This document shows positions 8,437-18,319 of a DNA stretch of 64,000 nucleotides, in pieces; the first letter of the stretch is position 1, and every line of letters begins with the position of its first letter. The notes beneath the pieces are model-generated. The model did not search any database. It was not told the origin of the DNA and was given only the letters and a program-made list of their open reading frames with translations. Source of the stretch: Pseudomonas sp. DY-1 (GTDB lineage Bacteria > Pseudomonadota > Gammaproteobacteria > Pseudomonadales > Pseudomonadaceae); the NCBI RefSeq assembly GCF_003626975.1, contig NZ_CP032616.1, positions 124,001-188,000 on the forward strand. Direction: 5' to 3'. Both the position numbers and the translations under genes were made by a program.

Positions 8437-8466
8437 GTTGCCGGGCCCCAGCAGGGGCCCGGCAAC
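8437..8466. terminator. 13-bp perfect hairpin between convergent genes
   Basis: GTTGCCGGGCCCC pairs fully with GGGGCCCGGCAAC around an AGCA loop, in the 63-bp gap between the stops of the hydrolase and the oxidoreductase. There is no T-run, so it is a probable bidirectional termination or RNA 3'-end stabilising hairpin rather than a classic intrinsic terminator. Confidence 0.55.
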
Positions 8467-8475
8467 CCGTGATCC

Positions 8476-9078
8476 TCAGCCGAAGCGCACCAGGTTGAGC
8501 GCCGGCAGCGGGCCACCGGGGAATTGCACCAAACGGCCACCGATGGCCAATTGGCCGAGGTCGATGGCGCAGAATCCCAGGCGCTCGATCAAGGCGCCGA
8601 CTTCGGCCCTGGCACCAGCTTCATCACCAGAATGGAACAGCACGCGACGACCGCCTTCACTGGCCGGATTGCCCGACAGCAAGTGGGGTTGCAGGTGATT
8701 GAAGGCCTTCACCACCCGAGCGCCAGGCACCAGGTCGGTGAAAACCTCGCTGGACAGTCGGCCATGCAGATCCACCGGCTTGAACAGTGGTGCTTCGATG
8801 GGGTTGTTGGCGTCGATCACGATGCGTCCGGCGAAGTCCGGCAGGCCAGCCAGGGCCGTCGGCAACTTCGACCAGTTCACCGCCACCAGCACGATGTCCT
8901 GCGCCGCTGCGTGTTCGCGCGTACCTGCCCTGATGCCCGGGCCGAGTTCGCCGACCAGTTCTGCAAGGGATTGCGGCCCTCGGCTGTTGGCGATCACCGC
9001 TTCCACGCCCTGGCGGGCGAGGGCCCTGGCGAAGGCTGAGCCGATTGCGCCGGCACCAATGATTCCGATGCTTTTCAT
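8476..9078 (-). CDS. NADPH-dependent F420-reductase-like oxidoreductase
   Basis: A 200-aa Rossmann-fold protein. The dinucleotide motif is IGIIGAGAIGSAFARAL at the N-terminus, followed by VIANSRGP, DIVLVAVNW and VIDANNP, as in the F420:NADP oxidoreductase/NADP oxidoreductase (PF03807) group. Most bacterial members lack F420 and their substrates are unknown. It lies 18 bp downstream of the SDR gene on the same strand, so the two are very likely cotranscribed, and the pair is divergent from a LysR regulator. Confidence 0.8.
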   Translation of the reverse strand: MKSIGIIGAGAIGSAFARALARQGVEAVIANSRGPQSLAELVGELGPGIRAGTREHAAAQDIVLVAVNWSKLPTALAGLPDFAGRIVIDANNPIEAPLFKPVDLHGRLSSEVFTDLVPGARVVKAFNHLQPHLLSGNPASEGGRRVLFHSGDEAGARAEVGALIERLGFCAIDLGQLAIGGRLVQFPGGPLPALNLVRFG

Positions 9079-9096
9079 TGTCGCGTTCTCCAGGGT

Positions 9097-9846
9097 TCAG
9101 GCCGTGAAACCGCCATCGGCGATGATGTCGGCACCGGTGACGAACGACGCTTCCGGGCTGGCGAGGAAGGCCACCACATTGGCGATTTCTTCCGGCTTGC
9201 CATAGCGGCCGATGGCGATACCGGGTCCGACGATCTGGCTGACCGGGCCCCCGTCGGGGTTCATGTCGGTGTCGGTGGGACCGGGATGCACGGTGTTCAC
9301 CGTAATGCCCCGTGGACCGAGGTCGCGCACCAGGCTGCGATTGAAACCGGCGATGGCGCCCTTGGTCAGGGTGTAGAGGGAGGCGGTCGGGAAGGCTGCG
9401 TAGTGGGTCATGGACGAGCCGATATGCACGATGCGACCACCGGCCGGCATATGGCGCATGGCTTCCTGGGTGGCGACGAATACGCCGGTGACGTTGACGG
9501 CCAGCATACGCTCGTAGGTTTCGAAGGCGATCTCGTCGATGGCGCCACCCAGGCCTAGTCCGGCGTTGTTCACCAGGATGTCTAGTCCGCCAAGGGATTC
9601 CACTGTTTCGGTAATGGCGGCGCGCACGGCGGCGGGGTTGCCGGCATCGGCCTGGATGGCGACAGCGCGGCCGCCGCTGGTCTGGATAGTGCGCACCACT
9701 TCAGCTGCCTTGTCGGGCGAGGCGCTATAGGTGATGGCGACGGCGGCGCCGTCGGCGGCCAGGCGCTTGGCGATAGCGGCGCCAATGGAGCGGGAGCCGC
9801 CAGTTACCAGGGCAATCTTGCCAGTGAGGGGAAGGGTAGTGGTCAT
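9097..9846 (-). CDS. SDR-family NAD(P)-dependent oxidoreductase
   Basis: A 249-aa classical short-chain dehydrogenase/reductase. The cofactor motif is VTGGSRSIGAAIAKRL, NNAG follows near residue 92, and the catalytic Ser-Tyr-Lys set is IGSSM with YTLTK. The C-terminus FVTGADIIADGGFTA is typical of FabG-like SDRs. The substrate is not determinable. First gene of a two-gene unit with the downstream NADP oxidoreductase; divergent from the LysR regulator at 9963, which probably controls it. Confidence 0.88.
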   Translation of the reverse strand: MTTTLPLTGKIALVTGGSRSIGAAIAKRLAADGAAVAITYSASPDKAAEVVRTIQTSGGRAVAIQADAGNPAAVRAAITETVESLGGLDILVNNAGLGLGGAIDEIAFETYERMLAVNVTGVFVATQEAMRHMPAGGRIVHIGSSMTHYAAFPTASLYTLTKGAIAGFNRSLVRDLGPRGITVNTVHPGPTDTDMNPDGGPVSQIVGPGIAIGRYGKPEEIANVVAFLASPEASFVTGADIIADGGFTA

Positions 9847-9925
9847 GCGGGTTGTCTCCGGGGGTGGTGGGTTGGCTCAGGACCTACTATCCCTTCCGGA
9901 TTCAGCGATGATTAGTGGGTAATGG

Positions 9926-9942
9926 CTTGAATGATTTTCAAG
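9926..9942. promoter_or_regulatory. candidate LysR operator
   Basis: CTTGAA-TGATT-TTCAAG is a perfect dyad that contains the T-N11-A core usual for LysR-type binding. It lies 20 bp before the LysR start codon, inside the divergent gap to the SDR gene. A TTGATATAAGT stretch follows it. Autoregulation plus control of the SDR unit is the simplest reading. Confidence 0.55.
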
Positions 9943-9962
9943 TATTGATATAAGTTCGGCCC

Positions 9963-10904
9963 ATGGAAACCCTCGCCAACCTGGAATCATTCGTCCGCAG
10001 TGCCGAGACCGGCAGCTTCTCGGCCGCGGCGCGCCGCCTGGCCCTGACACCCGCCGCCGTCAGCCGCAACGTTGCCATGCTGGAGCGCAATCTCAGCGTG
10101 CGCCTGTTCCAGCGCTCCACTCGCAAACTCACCCTGACCGAAGCCGGAGAACGCTTTCTTGATGCCATCGGCGGCAACCTGGAAGCCCTCCAGGCGGCCA
10201 TCGCCGCTGTTGGCAATGACCAGGGCGAGCCGGCCGGGGTGCTCAAACTGAGCATGGCGCCGAGCTTCGGAATGACCCACATCCTGCCGTTGCTGCCGGC
10301 CTTTCGGGCGCGTTACCCACAGGTACGCCCGGAATGGCATCTGGAAAACCGCCCGGTGGACCTGATCGCCGAAGGCTACGACCTGGCCATCGGCGGCGGT
10401 TTCGAACTGGCCCAGGGCGTAGTGGCACGTCCGCTTGCTCCAGCCCACATCATCCCGGTGGCGGCGCCGGCCTATCTTGCGGGCCGCGTGCTGCCCAGCG
10501 CACCGGCAGGGTTGCTCGAGTTCGACGGCATTGTCTTGCGCTCCGCGCGTTCCGGGCGGGCGCGACATTGGTCCCTGCGCGATGCCGCCGGCAACGAAAC
10601 CGCCGCGCCATTGGCCGAGACCATCATGCTCAACGACCCCACCGCCATGCGCGAAGTGGCCCTGTTGGGGCTCGGCGTAGCCATGCTGTCGGTACCCGAC
10701 GCGTTGCCTTGGCTCGAGCGAGGTGAACTGGTGCGTCTGCTGCCCAACTGGTATGCCGATGCCGGTACCATTTCCCTCTATTACCCCAGCCGCAGCCTGC
10801 TGCCGGCCAAGACCCGCGCCTTTATCGATTTTCTCGTCGAACACTTTCAGCGCGAGCGGCTGGACCGGCGCTTCGCCGCAACCCCCGGCGCGCAAACCGC
10901 CTGA
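9963..10904 (+). CDS. LysR-family transcriptional regulator
   Basis: A 313-aa regulator. Residues 1-60 are the winged HTH (LESFVRSAETGSFSAAARRL, LTPAAVSRNVAMLE, LFQRSTRKLTLTEAG). Residues ~90-300 are the periplasmic-binding-like effector domain (LKLSMAPSFG at its start). It is closest in style to the CrgA/DsdC-like group that often controls neighbouring oxidoreductases. Divergent from the SDR/NADP oxidoreductase pair across a 116-bp gap that holds a T-N11-A dyad. Effector unknown. Confidence 0.88.
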   Translation: METLANLESFVRSAETGSFSAAARRLALTPAAVSRNVAMLERNLSVRLFQRSTRKLTLTEAGERFLDAIGGNLEALQAAIAAVGNDQGEPAGVLKLSMAPSFGMTHILPLLPAFRARYPQVRPEWHLENRPVDLIAEGYDLAIGGGFELAQGVVARPLAPAHIIPVAAPAYLAGRVLPSAPAGLLEFDGIVLRSARSGRARHWSLRDAAGNETAAPLAETIMLNDPTAMREVALLGLGVAMLSVPDALPWLERGELVRLLPNWYADAGTISLYYPSRSLLPAKTRAFIDFLVEHFQRERLDRRFAATPGAQTA

Positions 10905-10945
10905 CCTATGCTGAATGCTGCTGAATGGCCCGAAACGGAGTCCCC

Positions 10946-11731
10946 ATGAACGATCAAACCCTTCCCTCCGAGTACCTGGAATTCGCCGAAGAACTGGCTG
11001 ACGCCGCGGCCCGGGTCACCCTGACGTACTTCCGCCTCCCGCTGGAGGTGGAGAACAAGGAGGCTGAGCGTTTCGACCCCGTGACCCTGGCCGACAAGGG
11101 CGCAGAGCGGGCCATGCGTGCGCTGATCGGCGAGCGCTATCCCGGTCACGGTGTCTTGGGCGAGGAAGAAGAGAACATTGCGGGCGAAGAGCCCTGGACC
11201 TGGGTGCTGGACCCGGTGGATGGCACTCGCTCGTTCATCAGTGGCATTCCGCTCTGGGGCACGTTGATCGCCCTCAACGACGGCACCCGCCCAGCGCTGG
11301 GCATGATGGATCAGCCCTTCACCCGCGAGCGCTTTGTCGGTGACGGCAGCAGTGCATCGCTCAACGGCCGGCCCATCCAGACCCGCGCCTGCGGCAAGCT
11401 GGCCGATGCGACGCTGATGGTCACCAGCCCCGAGCATTTCCAGCAGTCGCCGTACCGCGATGTGTTCGAAAAGCTTTCGAGCGAGGTACGCCTGGTGCGC
11501 TACAGCGGTGACTGCTACGCCTATTGCATGCTGGCTCTGGGGCTGGTGGACGTGGTCCTCGATCCTGGACTCAAGCCTTATGACATTCAGGCGCTGATGC
11601 CGATCATCCAGGGCGCCGGTGGAGTGGTTTCCCGCTGGGATGGTGGCGACGCGCAGGACGGTGGCGACGTCATCGCCTGCGGCGATTCGCGCCTGCATGC
11701 GCAGATCCTGGAGCTGATGCAGTCGCTGTGA
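10946..11731 (+). CDS. inositol monophosphatase-family phosphatase, HisN type
   Basis: A 261-aa Mg2+-dependent phosphatase of the IMPase/FBPase fold. Metal and catalytic motifs are visible: PVTLADKGAE, then GEEEEN, then DPVDGTRSFISGIPLWG, and the C-terminal GLKPYDIQALMPIIQGAGG. The DPVDGTRSFI…PLWG form is the one I associate with IMPase-type histidinol-phosphatases (HisN), so the last phosphatase step of histidine synthesis is the best guess; a general sugar-phosphate phosphatase is the alternative. ATG 10946 follows CGGAG; an in-frame ATG at 10925 is weaker. Not in an operon with other his genes. Confidence 0.8.
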   Translation: MNDQTLPSEYLEFAEELADAAARVTLTYFRLPLEVENKEAERFDPVTLADKGAERAMRALIGERYPGHGVLGEEEENIAGEEPWTWVLDPVDGTRSFISGIPLWGTLIALNDGTRPALGMMDQPFTRERFVGDGSSASLNGRPIQTRACGKLADATLMVTSPEHFQQSPYRDVFEKLSSEVRLVRYSGDCYAYCMLALGLVDVVLDPGLKPYDIQALMPIIQGAGGVVSRWDGGDAQDGGDVIACGDSRLHAQILELMQSL

Positions 11732-11819
11732 TGGCTGGGCGAGGGCGGGGAACCGGCGATTCGAAGAATCGCGCCTGCGGGCATTTCTGTGTTTGCCGCC
11801 TAAGCGTATGAATGCCAAG

Positions 11820-12035
11820 CGTATTCAGCCGGTCGAATTATTCGACGGAAAATAAACCTGTACTTCCTGGCTGAACCGCGTATAGTCCTGCCCACTGCAC
11901 TGCAATTGTCTCTGCGATACTTGGCTCGATGTTCTGATTGAAGTTATTTCATCTCCTCGATTCGTTACAGCTTTAGCACTTCAGTAATTCCTGATTAATT
12001 ATCAGGGTAGTTTCTTTTTATCCTGGAGATATGAA
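11820..12035 (+). promoter_or_regulatory. long AT-rich leader of the cold-shock gene
   Basis: About 200 bases without a gene, clearly richer in A/T than its surroundings. It contains a CCTGAT/ATCAGG hairpin at 11990-12006 and ends with CCTGGAGATATGAA, which places a good Shine-Dalgarno before the csp start. Long structured 5' leaders are a known feature of cold-inducible csp mRNAs; that this one senses temperature is inference. Confidence 0.45.
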
Positions 12036-12245
12036 ATGTCCAATCGTCAATCCGGCACCGTCAAGTGGTTCAACGATGAAAAAGGCTTCGGCTTCATCAC
12101 CCCGGCAGAAGGCGCTGATCTGTTCGTTCACTACCGTTCGATCGAAAGCTCCGGCTTCAAGAGCCTCAGCGAAGGCCAGCAAGTGACTTTCGAAGTCGTA
12201 CGTGGCCAGAAAGGCCTGCAAGCGGACAAAGTTCAGGTAGTCTGA
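12036..12245 (+). CDS. CspA-family cold-shock protein
   Basis: A 69-aa single cold-shock domain that binds single-stranded RNA/DNA and acts as an RNA chaperone. RNP1 is KGFGFI (residues ~20-25), RNP2 is DLFVHY, and the N-terminal [15 protein letters not shown] is diagnostic. The RNP2 version LFVHY differs slightly from the usual VFVHF. Preceded by a long AT-rich leader and followed at once by a strong intrinsic terminator, so it is monocistronic. Confidence 0.95.
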   Translation: MSNRQSGTVKWFNDEKGFGFITPAEGADLFVHYRSIESSGFKSLSEGQQVTFEVVRGQKGLQADKVQVV

Positions 12246-12262
12246 TACTTTTCCGTTCAAAG

Positions 12263-12288
12263 AGCCCCGCTATCGCGGGGCTTTTTTA
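12263..12288 (+). terminator. intrinsic terminator of the cold-shock gene
   Basis: An 8-bp stem AGCCCCGC/GCGGGGCT with loop TATC is followed by TTTTTT, 18 bp after the csp stop. Confidence 0.92.
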
Positions 12289-12445
12289 TTTATATCTCCC
12301 GAATATTTCAAATGGCTCTGCTGGCTTATATCGCTGGCGGGCGTTCTTTTGTCATTCATCGCCTCCATGAATCATTGATAGTTGCAAGAAAACTATTTGG
12401 TTCTGCGCTTCTGGCGGCATCACTCACTGTATTGGAGAGTTCTGC

Positions 12446-13117
12446 ATGCCGGGCTATCAAGTCAGATTTCAGGATATATCAGTAGGGGATATGGACTTTC
12501 ATATCCGCTCATTGCTCGACCATCAGCAGTATCACGATCCGGAACTCGAGGCGGAAAACCTCGGAATATCCCCCGAAAGTTGGCCATTGTTCGGTCAGGT
12601 CTGGCCGTCCGGACAGGTCCTGGCGCACACCATGCTGACGATGGAGTTGCAGGGTAAGCGCATCCTTGAAGTGGGCGCCGGCCTGGCCTTGGCCAGCCTT
12701 GTCGTACACCGGCGGGGCGGCAACGTTACGGCCAGTGACTACCACCCGTTGATCCCCGACTTTCTGGCGGAAAACCTGCGCCTGAACGATCTCGGGCCGA
12801 TCAATTACCAGGTCGCCAAATGGTCCGACGTCAATGATGACCTGGGGCTGTTCGACATGATCATCGGCAGCGATGTCATTTACGAGCGTGAACAGCCGGC
12901 GTTGCTCGCCGACTTCATCGACCGACATTCGGCGGATCTGGTGGATGTCTACATCGTCGATCCCAATCGCCCGAACCGCTCGAAGTTCTGCCGGGAAATG
13001 GCCGAACTCGAATACGCGTCGCAGATCACCTGCATGAATCGCGTGATGAACAACGGCGAAGCCTATAAAGGTTCGCTGCTGCACTTCCAGCGCGATGACT
13101 CCCGCTTCAATCAATGA
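12446..13117 (+). CDS. METTL21-like class I methyltransferase
   Basis: A 223-aa SAM-dependent methyltransferase. The N-terminal SWPLFGQVWPSGQVLA resembles the W-P-S/A-G motif before motif I in the METTL21/protein-lysine methyltransferase family. Motif I is ILEVGAGLALASLV, motif II VTASDYHP, and motif IV-like FDMIIGSDVIYE. The (S/D)DVIYE pattern favours protein methylation, but this is family inference. The start at 12446 is preceded by TTGGAGAG. It stands alone between the csp gene and a cysteine hydrolase. Confidence 0.78.
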   Translation: MPGYQVRFQDISVGDMDFHIRSLLDHQQYHDPELEAENLGISPESWPLFGQVWPSGQVLAHTMLTMELQGKRILEVGAGLALASLVVHRRGGNVTASDYHPLIPDFLAENLRLNDLGPINYQVAKWSDVNDDLGLFDMIIGSDVIYEREQPALLADFIDRHSADLVDVYIVDPNRPNRSKFCREMAELEYASQITCMNRVMNNGEAYKGSLLHFQRDDSRFNQ

Positions 13118-13222
13118 GGGGTTGCAGGGTCGTGGGCTGAACCGCCTTCGGCAGTCGCGGAGCGATTCAGCCAGGGCGCTCTACACTGGCACAGGTTATC
13201 GACTGCACTGAAGGGCGGCGTC

Positions 13223-13849
13223 ATGACCTACCTACGTGAAAGCACCGGCCTGTTGCTGGTGGACCCATACAACGATTTCCTCAGCGAAGGCGGCAAACTC
13301 AACGGCCTGGCCAAACCAGTGGCCGATGCCGTGGGTACCCTGGATAACCTGCGTCGGGTCGTGGCTGCGGCGCGCAAGGCGGGCATCCAGGTGTTCTACG
13401 TTCCCCATCACCGGGCACGCCCCGACGACCTCAAGGGCTGGACGCATCCCAGCCCGTACCAACTCGGCGCCGCCCGCGCCCAGGTGTTCGCTGCGGGTAC
13501 CTGGGGTGGTGAATGGCACCCGGACTTCCAGCCCCTTGACGGTGACGTGCTAGTGCATGAGCACTGGGGGGGCAGCGGTTTCGCCAATACCGACCTGGAC
13601 TTCCAGCTCAAGCAACACGGCGTGCAGCAGGTGATCCTGGTGGGCATGCTGGCCAATACCTGCATCGAATCCACCGGACGCTTTGCCGCGGAGCTGGGCT
13701 ACCACGTGACCCTGGTGACGGACGCGACGGCGGCGTTTTCAACGGAAGCCATGCACGCGGCCCATGAGCTGAACGGGCCGACCTATGCCCATGCGATCCT
13801 CAATACCGAGGAAGTGCTGGCGGCCCTCGCTCCCAACCCCTCTTCCTGA
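13223..13849 (+). CDS. isochorismatase-like cysteine hydrolase, Lys-less variant
   Basis: A 208-aa member of the cysteine hydrolase superfamily. The catalytic Asp14 (LLLVDPYNDF) and nucleophile Cys147 (MLANTCIESTGR) are present. The third residue, normally Lys nine places before the FxxT motif, aligns with His114 (HEHWGGSGFANTDL). This may be a subfamily trait rather than a defect, because the rest of the site is intact. Substrate unknown. Starts 105 bp after the methyltransferase gene stop. Confidence 0.82.
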   Translation: MTYLRESTGLLLVDPYNDFLSEGGKLNGLAKPVADAVGTLDNLRRVVAAARKAGIQVFYVPHHRARPDDLKGWTHPSPYQLGAARAQVFAAGTWGGEWHPDFQPLDGDVLVHEHWGGSGFANTDLDFQLKQHGVQQVILVGMLANTCIESTGRFAAELGYHVTLVTDATAAFSTEAMHAAHELNGPTYAHAILNTEEVLAALAPNPSS

Positions 13850-14041
13850 AGAGAAGAGGGGCTGACCGTGTTGGCTGGACCTTTCTGTGGGGGCGATTTC
13901 AATCGCGAAAGGAACTGGCATCGAGCTGACCCGAGACTGCCCTCACCTCAGCCCGATCGCTTCGCGCTCAGGGCGTGGTCAGGAGTAATCCGCGCTGGTG
14001 ATTCGACATGCGCCGATTAGCAGGATGAACTCGGCTTTTCT

Positions 14042-14116
14042 GTAGGAGCGAGCTTGCTCGCGAAAGATCGCGCTCGGACTGTTCGCGAGCAAGCTCGCTC
14101 CTACCTACCTACCTAC
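14042..14116. repeat. REP pair followed by CTAC microsatellite
   Basis: GTAGGAGCGAGCTTGCTCGCGAA and its inverted copy (14082-14104) flank a 17-bp centre. The right arm runs into four CTAC units (14101-14116). The element lies directly past the nitrate reductase stop codon and can serve as its 3' hairpin. Confidence 0.85.
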
Positions 14117-14122
14117 CTGCCC

Positions 14123-17100
14123 TCAATACACATCCCGCACATAGCGCTTGTCCCGCGCCATGGCGCTGACATAGGCCTCGGCCTGAGCGGCGTCCATGCC
14201 GCCATGTTCGCGCACCACCGCCTTCAGCGCGGCGTCCACGTCCCTGGCCATGCGGCTGGCATCGCCACAGACATAGAAGTGCGCACCATCCTCCAGCCAG
14301 CGCCAGAGTTCGGCTCCCTGTTCCAGCATGCGCTGCTGCACGTACACCTTTTCCGCCTGGTCACGGGAGAAGGCGGTGTCCAGGCGATGCAGGTGGCCGC
14401 TGGCCTGCCAGGCGTGCAGTTCATCGCGGTAGTAGAAGTCGGTCGATTCGCGTTGTTCGCCGAAGAACAGCCAGTTGCGGCCCTTGGCGCCGGAGGCTTC
14501 GCGTTCCTGCAGGAAGGCGCGGAAGGGAGCGATGCCGGTACCGGGACCGACCATGATCATCGGCCGTTGCGGGTCTGACGGCACGCGGAAGTGGGCGGAT
14601 TTCTGGATGAAGACCGGTACGTCGGCCTGGTCGGCGCGATCGGCAAGGAAGGCCGAGCACACCCCGTCACGGTCACGCTCTTCACACCGGTAGCGCACGG
14701 TGGACACGGTCAGGTGAACTTCGTCCGGCGTGGCCAGTGGACTGGAGGCGATGGAATAGAGGCGCGGTTGCAGGCGCTTGAGAAAGCCCAGAAGTTCCTC
14801 CGCGCTGGCGCGGATCGGGAAGGCGCGCAGCAGGTCGGCCAGTTGCCTGCCCCAGAGCCACTGGTCCAGTTCCGACTTGTTCGCCGGTTCCAGCAGGCGT
14901 CGCAGTTCCGCACTGGCGGAGCGCTCGGCAATGAAGCGCAGCAGGTCGGGCGTGGGCCGGGCGATTTCGAAGTGCCGACCCAGGGCGTGCGCCAGCAGCA
15001 TGCGGCCCTGGTCCTTCACCTCCACTTCCTGGCCGCCGTCCAGCTCCAGGGACGCCAGGACTTCCGTCACCAGCGACGGGCAGTTGCTGGGCCACACGCC
15101 CAGCGCATCGCCCGCCTGATAGCGCAGGCCGCTGCCCTTGAGGTCGAGGACGATCTGACGGGTTTCCTTGCCGGAGCCCGGCGAGTTCAGCACCGGGTTG
15201 CGCAGCAGGCGGCTGGCCAGCGGGCGTTGGCGGCTGTAGATGGGAGCGTCCGCATCCTCGGCAGGGCCTCCTACGGTCTCCATAACCGGTTGCTCGACCG
15301 TGGCTCCGGCCAGTGCCCCGAGGACGTTGGCCAGCCAGGCAAGGGCCGGTTCCTCGTACTCCGGTTCGCAGTCCACACGCGGCGCCATGCGGCGGGCACC
15401 GAGTGCTTCGAGGCGCGCGTCGAGCTTGCGGCCGAAGCCGCAGAACTGGTCGTAGTTGGAGTCGCCCATGGCAAGTACGGCGAAGTCCAGGCCGGCAAGC
15501 GAGGGCGCGTTATCCGCGTTCAGTGCGCTCCAGAGCGAGGCACCGTTGTCGGACGGATCGCCATCGCCGAAGGTGCTGGCGATCACCAGGGCGGTACCGG
15601 CGCTGGCCAGTTCGGCGAGCTGGATGTCGTCCATCGAGCGCACCGTCGCTGCGCGACCGTCAGCCTTGAGCCGTTCCGCACAGACAGCGGCGAAGCTCTC
15701 GGCATTACCGGTTTGCGAACACCAGAGCACCAGCAAGGGTTTCTCTGCGATGGCGGCGGGCGCCGATTGGGCCGCGGGTGCGTCCCAGCTGCGGGAGAAC
15801 AGCCCGGCGAGGATGCCATCCAGCAGCAGGCGGGTATCCGCCGCCAGTGGCGCGCTGGCCGGCAGTGTGGGCACGCCACCTTGCTTGCGGCTCTCGTCGC
15901 TGCGCAGGCCGAGCAGATAGCCCTGCAGATAGCGCTGCTCGGTGGGCGCCAGGCAGAGGTCGGCGCTGGCCTCGAGGTTGAGTAGACGGGCGAAGGCGTT
16001 GATCGGCATGTCGGCGAGTTCCTCCGAAAAACCGGCAGCGTCGCTGGCCGCGACCGGTTCGACTTCCACCAAAGGGATGAGCTGGGGGCTGGTCGGAGCG
16101 ACCGGCGCGAGGGCGACGGCGCTGTACTTGAACTCCGGCTGCAGCGAAATGGGGTCGATGGCGTCGCTGGTCACCGCGTTGATCGCCAGGTCCTCGCCGT
16201 AGCGGTCGTTCCAGTGGAAGGGCGCGAAGCAGTTGCCCGGTTGCACGCGGTCGGTGATTACCGCCGGCAGCACGGCGCGACCACGGCGCGAGCGCACCTC
16301 CACCTGGCCCTTGTCGACGATGCCGAGACGGCTGGCATCGCTCGGGTGAATTTCCAGGAAGGCGCCAGGGTTGAGCTTGTTCAGGGTGGTCACCTTGCCG
16401 GTCTTGGTCAGGGTGTGCCACTGGTGCTGCACACGGCCGGTGTTGAGCACCAGCGGGAAGGTATCGTCGGGCAGGTCCGCCGGTTCCATGTGCGGGCGGG
16501 CGAAGAACATACCCTTGCCATGCTCGGTGGCGAAGGCAATGGCCGGGCGGCTGCCGTCGGCGTTCAGCTTGAGCGCTTGGCTGACACCGTCATTGCGGTA
16601 GCGAATGGGATTGCGGGCGTTGGCTTCGCTGCCGGGCGGGCAGGGCCATTGCAGCGGGCCCTGGCGCAGCAGGTCGAAGCTGGCGCCGCGAATGTCGTAA
16701 CCGGTCTTCGGGTTCCAGGCCTGTTTGATCTCTTCGAACACCTCGGCGGCACTGGCGTAGGTGAAGGCATCGGCAAATCCCATCGCACAGGCGACGCGGG
16801 CGATGATCTGCCAGTCCGGCAGGCTGTCGCCCGGGGCGTCCACGGCCTTGCGTGTGAGCGTGAGATTGCGCTCGGAGTTGATCATCACGCCTTCCGCCTC
16901 GGCCCACAGGGCACCGGGCAGGAGGATATCGGCATAGCGGTTGGTCTCGGTGTCGAGGAAAGCGTCCTGGGTGATCACCAGCTCGGCGGCTTGCAGCCCC
17001 TCGATGGCCAGGCGGCGATTCGGCACGGTGGCCACCGGGTTGGTGCAGATGACCCAGCAGGCCTTGATGTCCCCGGTACTCATGGCTTCGAACATGGCGA

Positions 17101-18250
17101 CGGTGCCGTTACCGCCGTCCTGGCGCAGGTGTCCGCGCGGAAGTCGCCACAGGTCTTCGATGAACGCGCGATCGTCATCCACCAGCAGCGAGCGCTGGCC
17201 GGGCAGGCCGGGGCCCATGTAGCCCATTTCACGTCCGCCCATGGCGTTGGGCTGGCCGGTGATAGAGAAGGGGCCGCTGCCTGGACGGCAGATGGCGCCG
17301 GTGGCCAGGTGCAGGTTGCACAGGGCATTGGTGTTCCAGGTGCCATGGGTGCTCTGGTTGAGGCCCATGGTCCAGCAGCTCATCCACTCCGGCGCATCGC
17401 CGATCCACTGGGCGGCCTTGTGGACATCCGCCTCAGGCAAGCCGGTGATAGCGGCCACTCGCTCCGGCGAGTAGTCCTCGAGGAAGGCCGGCATGGCTTC
17501 CCAGCCCTTGGTGTGGGTGGCGATGAAGTCAGGATTGGTATGGCCGTTTCGATGCAGCAGGTGCAGCAGGCCGTTAAGCAGGGCGAGGTCGGTGCCGGGC
17601 TTGATCGGCAGGTAAAGGCTGGCCTTGTCGGCGGTGGCGGTACGGCGCGGGTCGACCACGATCAACTTCGCACCGGCCTTGACCCTGTCCATCATGCGCA
17701 GGAACAGGATCGGGTGGCAGTCGGCCATGTTGGCGCCGGTTACCAGGAACAGGTCGGCCTTGTCGAAGTCCTGGTAGGAGCCGGGGGGGCCGTCCGAGCC
17801 CAGGGAAAGCTTGTAGCCGCTGCCGGCGCTGGCCATGCACAGCCGCGAGTTGGACTCGATGTGGCGGGTGCGGATGAAACCCTTGGCCAGTTTGTTGGCC
17901 AGGTACTGCGCCTCAAGCGACATCTGCCCGGATACATAAAAGGAGATGGCGTCCGGGCCGTGGGTATCGAGCAGGGCGCGCAGGCGCCGGGCGGTGTCGT
18001 CGATGGCCTGGTCGATGCCGGTGCGCACCGGGTCGCGGCAGCGCTCGTGTCGCAGGTAGGCATGCTCCATGCGGCCGGAGTCGGTGAGCGGCTGGGCGCA
18101 GGTGTTGCCCTTGGTGCAGAGGCGGCCGAAATTGCTCGGGTGGTCCTTGTCCCCCGCCACCTTGATCACGCGGTCGTCAGCGACTTCCATGACGATGCCG
18201 CAGCCGACGCCGCAATAGGGACACACGCTTCGTACTGTCTTGTTCGCCAT
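14123..18250 (-). CDS. nasA: assimilatory nitrate reductase fused to a sulfite-reductase-type diflavin reductase
   Basis: A 1375-aa cytosolic enzyme reducing nitrate to nitrite with NAD(P)H electrons. Residues 1-~800 are a NasA/NapA-like molybdopterin oxidoreductase with an N-terminal [4Fe-4S] site (Cys10, 13, 17 and 45). Residues ~832-970 are a flavodoxin domain ([23 protein letters not shown]). Residues ~1000-1210 are a CysJ-like FAD domain (RLYSIASSP), and ~1225-1375 the NADPH domain ([14 protein letters not shown]), ending in CysJ-like RYVRDVY. Nitrate reductase and electron donor are thus one polypeptide; the BFD-type [2Fe-2S] domain of some NasA proteins is not seen. The start at 18250 fits the family N-terminus [14 protein letters not shown]. 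Divergent from nirBD and preceded by its own sigma54 promoter and attenuator. The symbol varies between species (nasA, nasB or nasC). Confidence 0.9.
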   Translation of the reverse strand: MANKTVRSVCPYCGVGCGIVMEVADDRVIKVAGDKDHPSNFGRLCTKGNTCAQPLTDSGRMEHAYLRHERCRDPVRTGIDQAIDDTARRLRALLDTHGPDAISFYVSGQMSLEAQYLANKLAKGFIRTRHIESNSRLCMASAGSGYKLSLGSDGPPGSYQDFDKADLFLVTGANMADCHPILFLRMMDRVKAGAKLIVVDPRRTATADKASLYLPIKPGTDLALLNGLLHLLHRNGHTNPDFIATHTKGWEAMPAFLEDYSPERVAAITGLPEADVHKAAQWIGDAPEWMSCWTMGLNQSTHGTWNTNALCNLHLATGAICRPGSGPFSITGQPNAMGGREMGYMGPGLPGQRSLLVDDDRAFIEDLWRLPRGHLRQDGGNGTVAMFEAMSTGDIKACWVICTNPVATVPNRRLAIEGLQAAELVITQDAFLDTETNRYADILLPGALWAEAEGVMINSERNLTLTRKAVDAPGDSLPDWQIIARVACAMGFADAFTYASAAEVFEEIKQAWNPKTGYDIRGASFDLLRQGPLQWPCPPGSEANARNPIRYRNDGVSQALKLNADGSRPAIAFATEHGKGMFFARPHMEPADLPDDTFPLVLNTGRVQHQWHTLTKTGKVTTLNKLNPGAFLEIHPSDASRLGIVDKGQVEVRSRRGRAVLPAVITDRVQPGNCFAPFHWNDRYGEDLAINAVTSDAIDPISLQPEFKYSAVALAPVAPTSPQLIPLVEVEPVAASDAAGFSEELADMPINAFARLLNLEASADLCLAPTEQRYLQGYLLGLRSDESRKQGGVPTLPASAPLAADTRLLLDGILAGLFSRSWDAPAAQSAPAAIAEKPLLVLWCSQTGNAESFAAVCAERLKADGRAATVRSMDDIQLAELASAGTALVIASTFGDGDPSDNGASLWSALNADNAPSLAGLDFAVLAMGDSNYDQFCGFGRKLDARLEALGARRMAPRVDCEPEYEEPALAWLANVLGALAGATVEQPVMETVGGPAEDADAPIYSRQRPLASRLLRNPVLNSPGSGKETRQIVLDLKGSGLRYQAGDALGVWPSNCPSLVTEVLASLELDGGQEVEVKDQGRMLLAHALGRHFEIARPTPDLLRFIAERSASAELRRLLEPANKSELDQWLWGRQLADLLRAFPIRASAEELLGFLKRLQPRLYSIASSPLATPDEVHLTVSTVRYRCEERDRDGVCSAFLADRADQADVPVFIQKSAHFRVPSDPQRPMIMVGPGTGIAPFRAFLQEREASGAKGRNWLFFGEQRESTDFYYRDELHAWQASGHLHRLDTAFSRDQAEKVYVQQRMLEQGAELWRWLEDGAHFYVCGDASRMARDVDAALKAVVREHGGMDAAQAEAYVSAMARDKRYVRDVY

Positions 18251-18273
18251 ATCCGTTACCTGGAGCGCAAACG

Positions 18274-18319
18274 AAAAAGCGCCATGCCACCCTCCGTCGG
18301 AACGGGGGAGACACGGCGC
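18274..18319 (-). terminator. leader attenuator before the nitrate reductase gene
   Basis: In the minus-strand RNA, GCGCCGUG pairs with CAUGGCGC (one G-U) around an inner hairpin (CCCCCGU with ACGGAGG, one mismatch), followed by UUUUU. It ends 23 bases before the start codon, so it is a terminator inside the mRNA leader, not after a gene. Its 5' arm is shared with the P2 hairpin upstream, making the two mutually exclusive. Confidence 0.8.
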
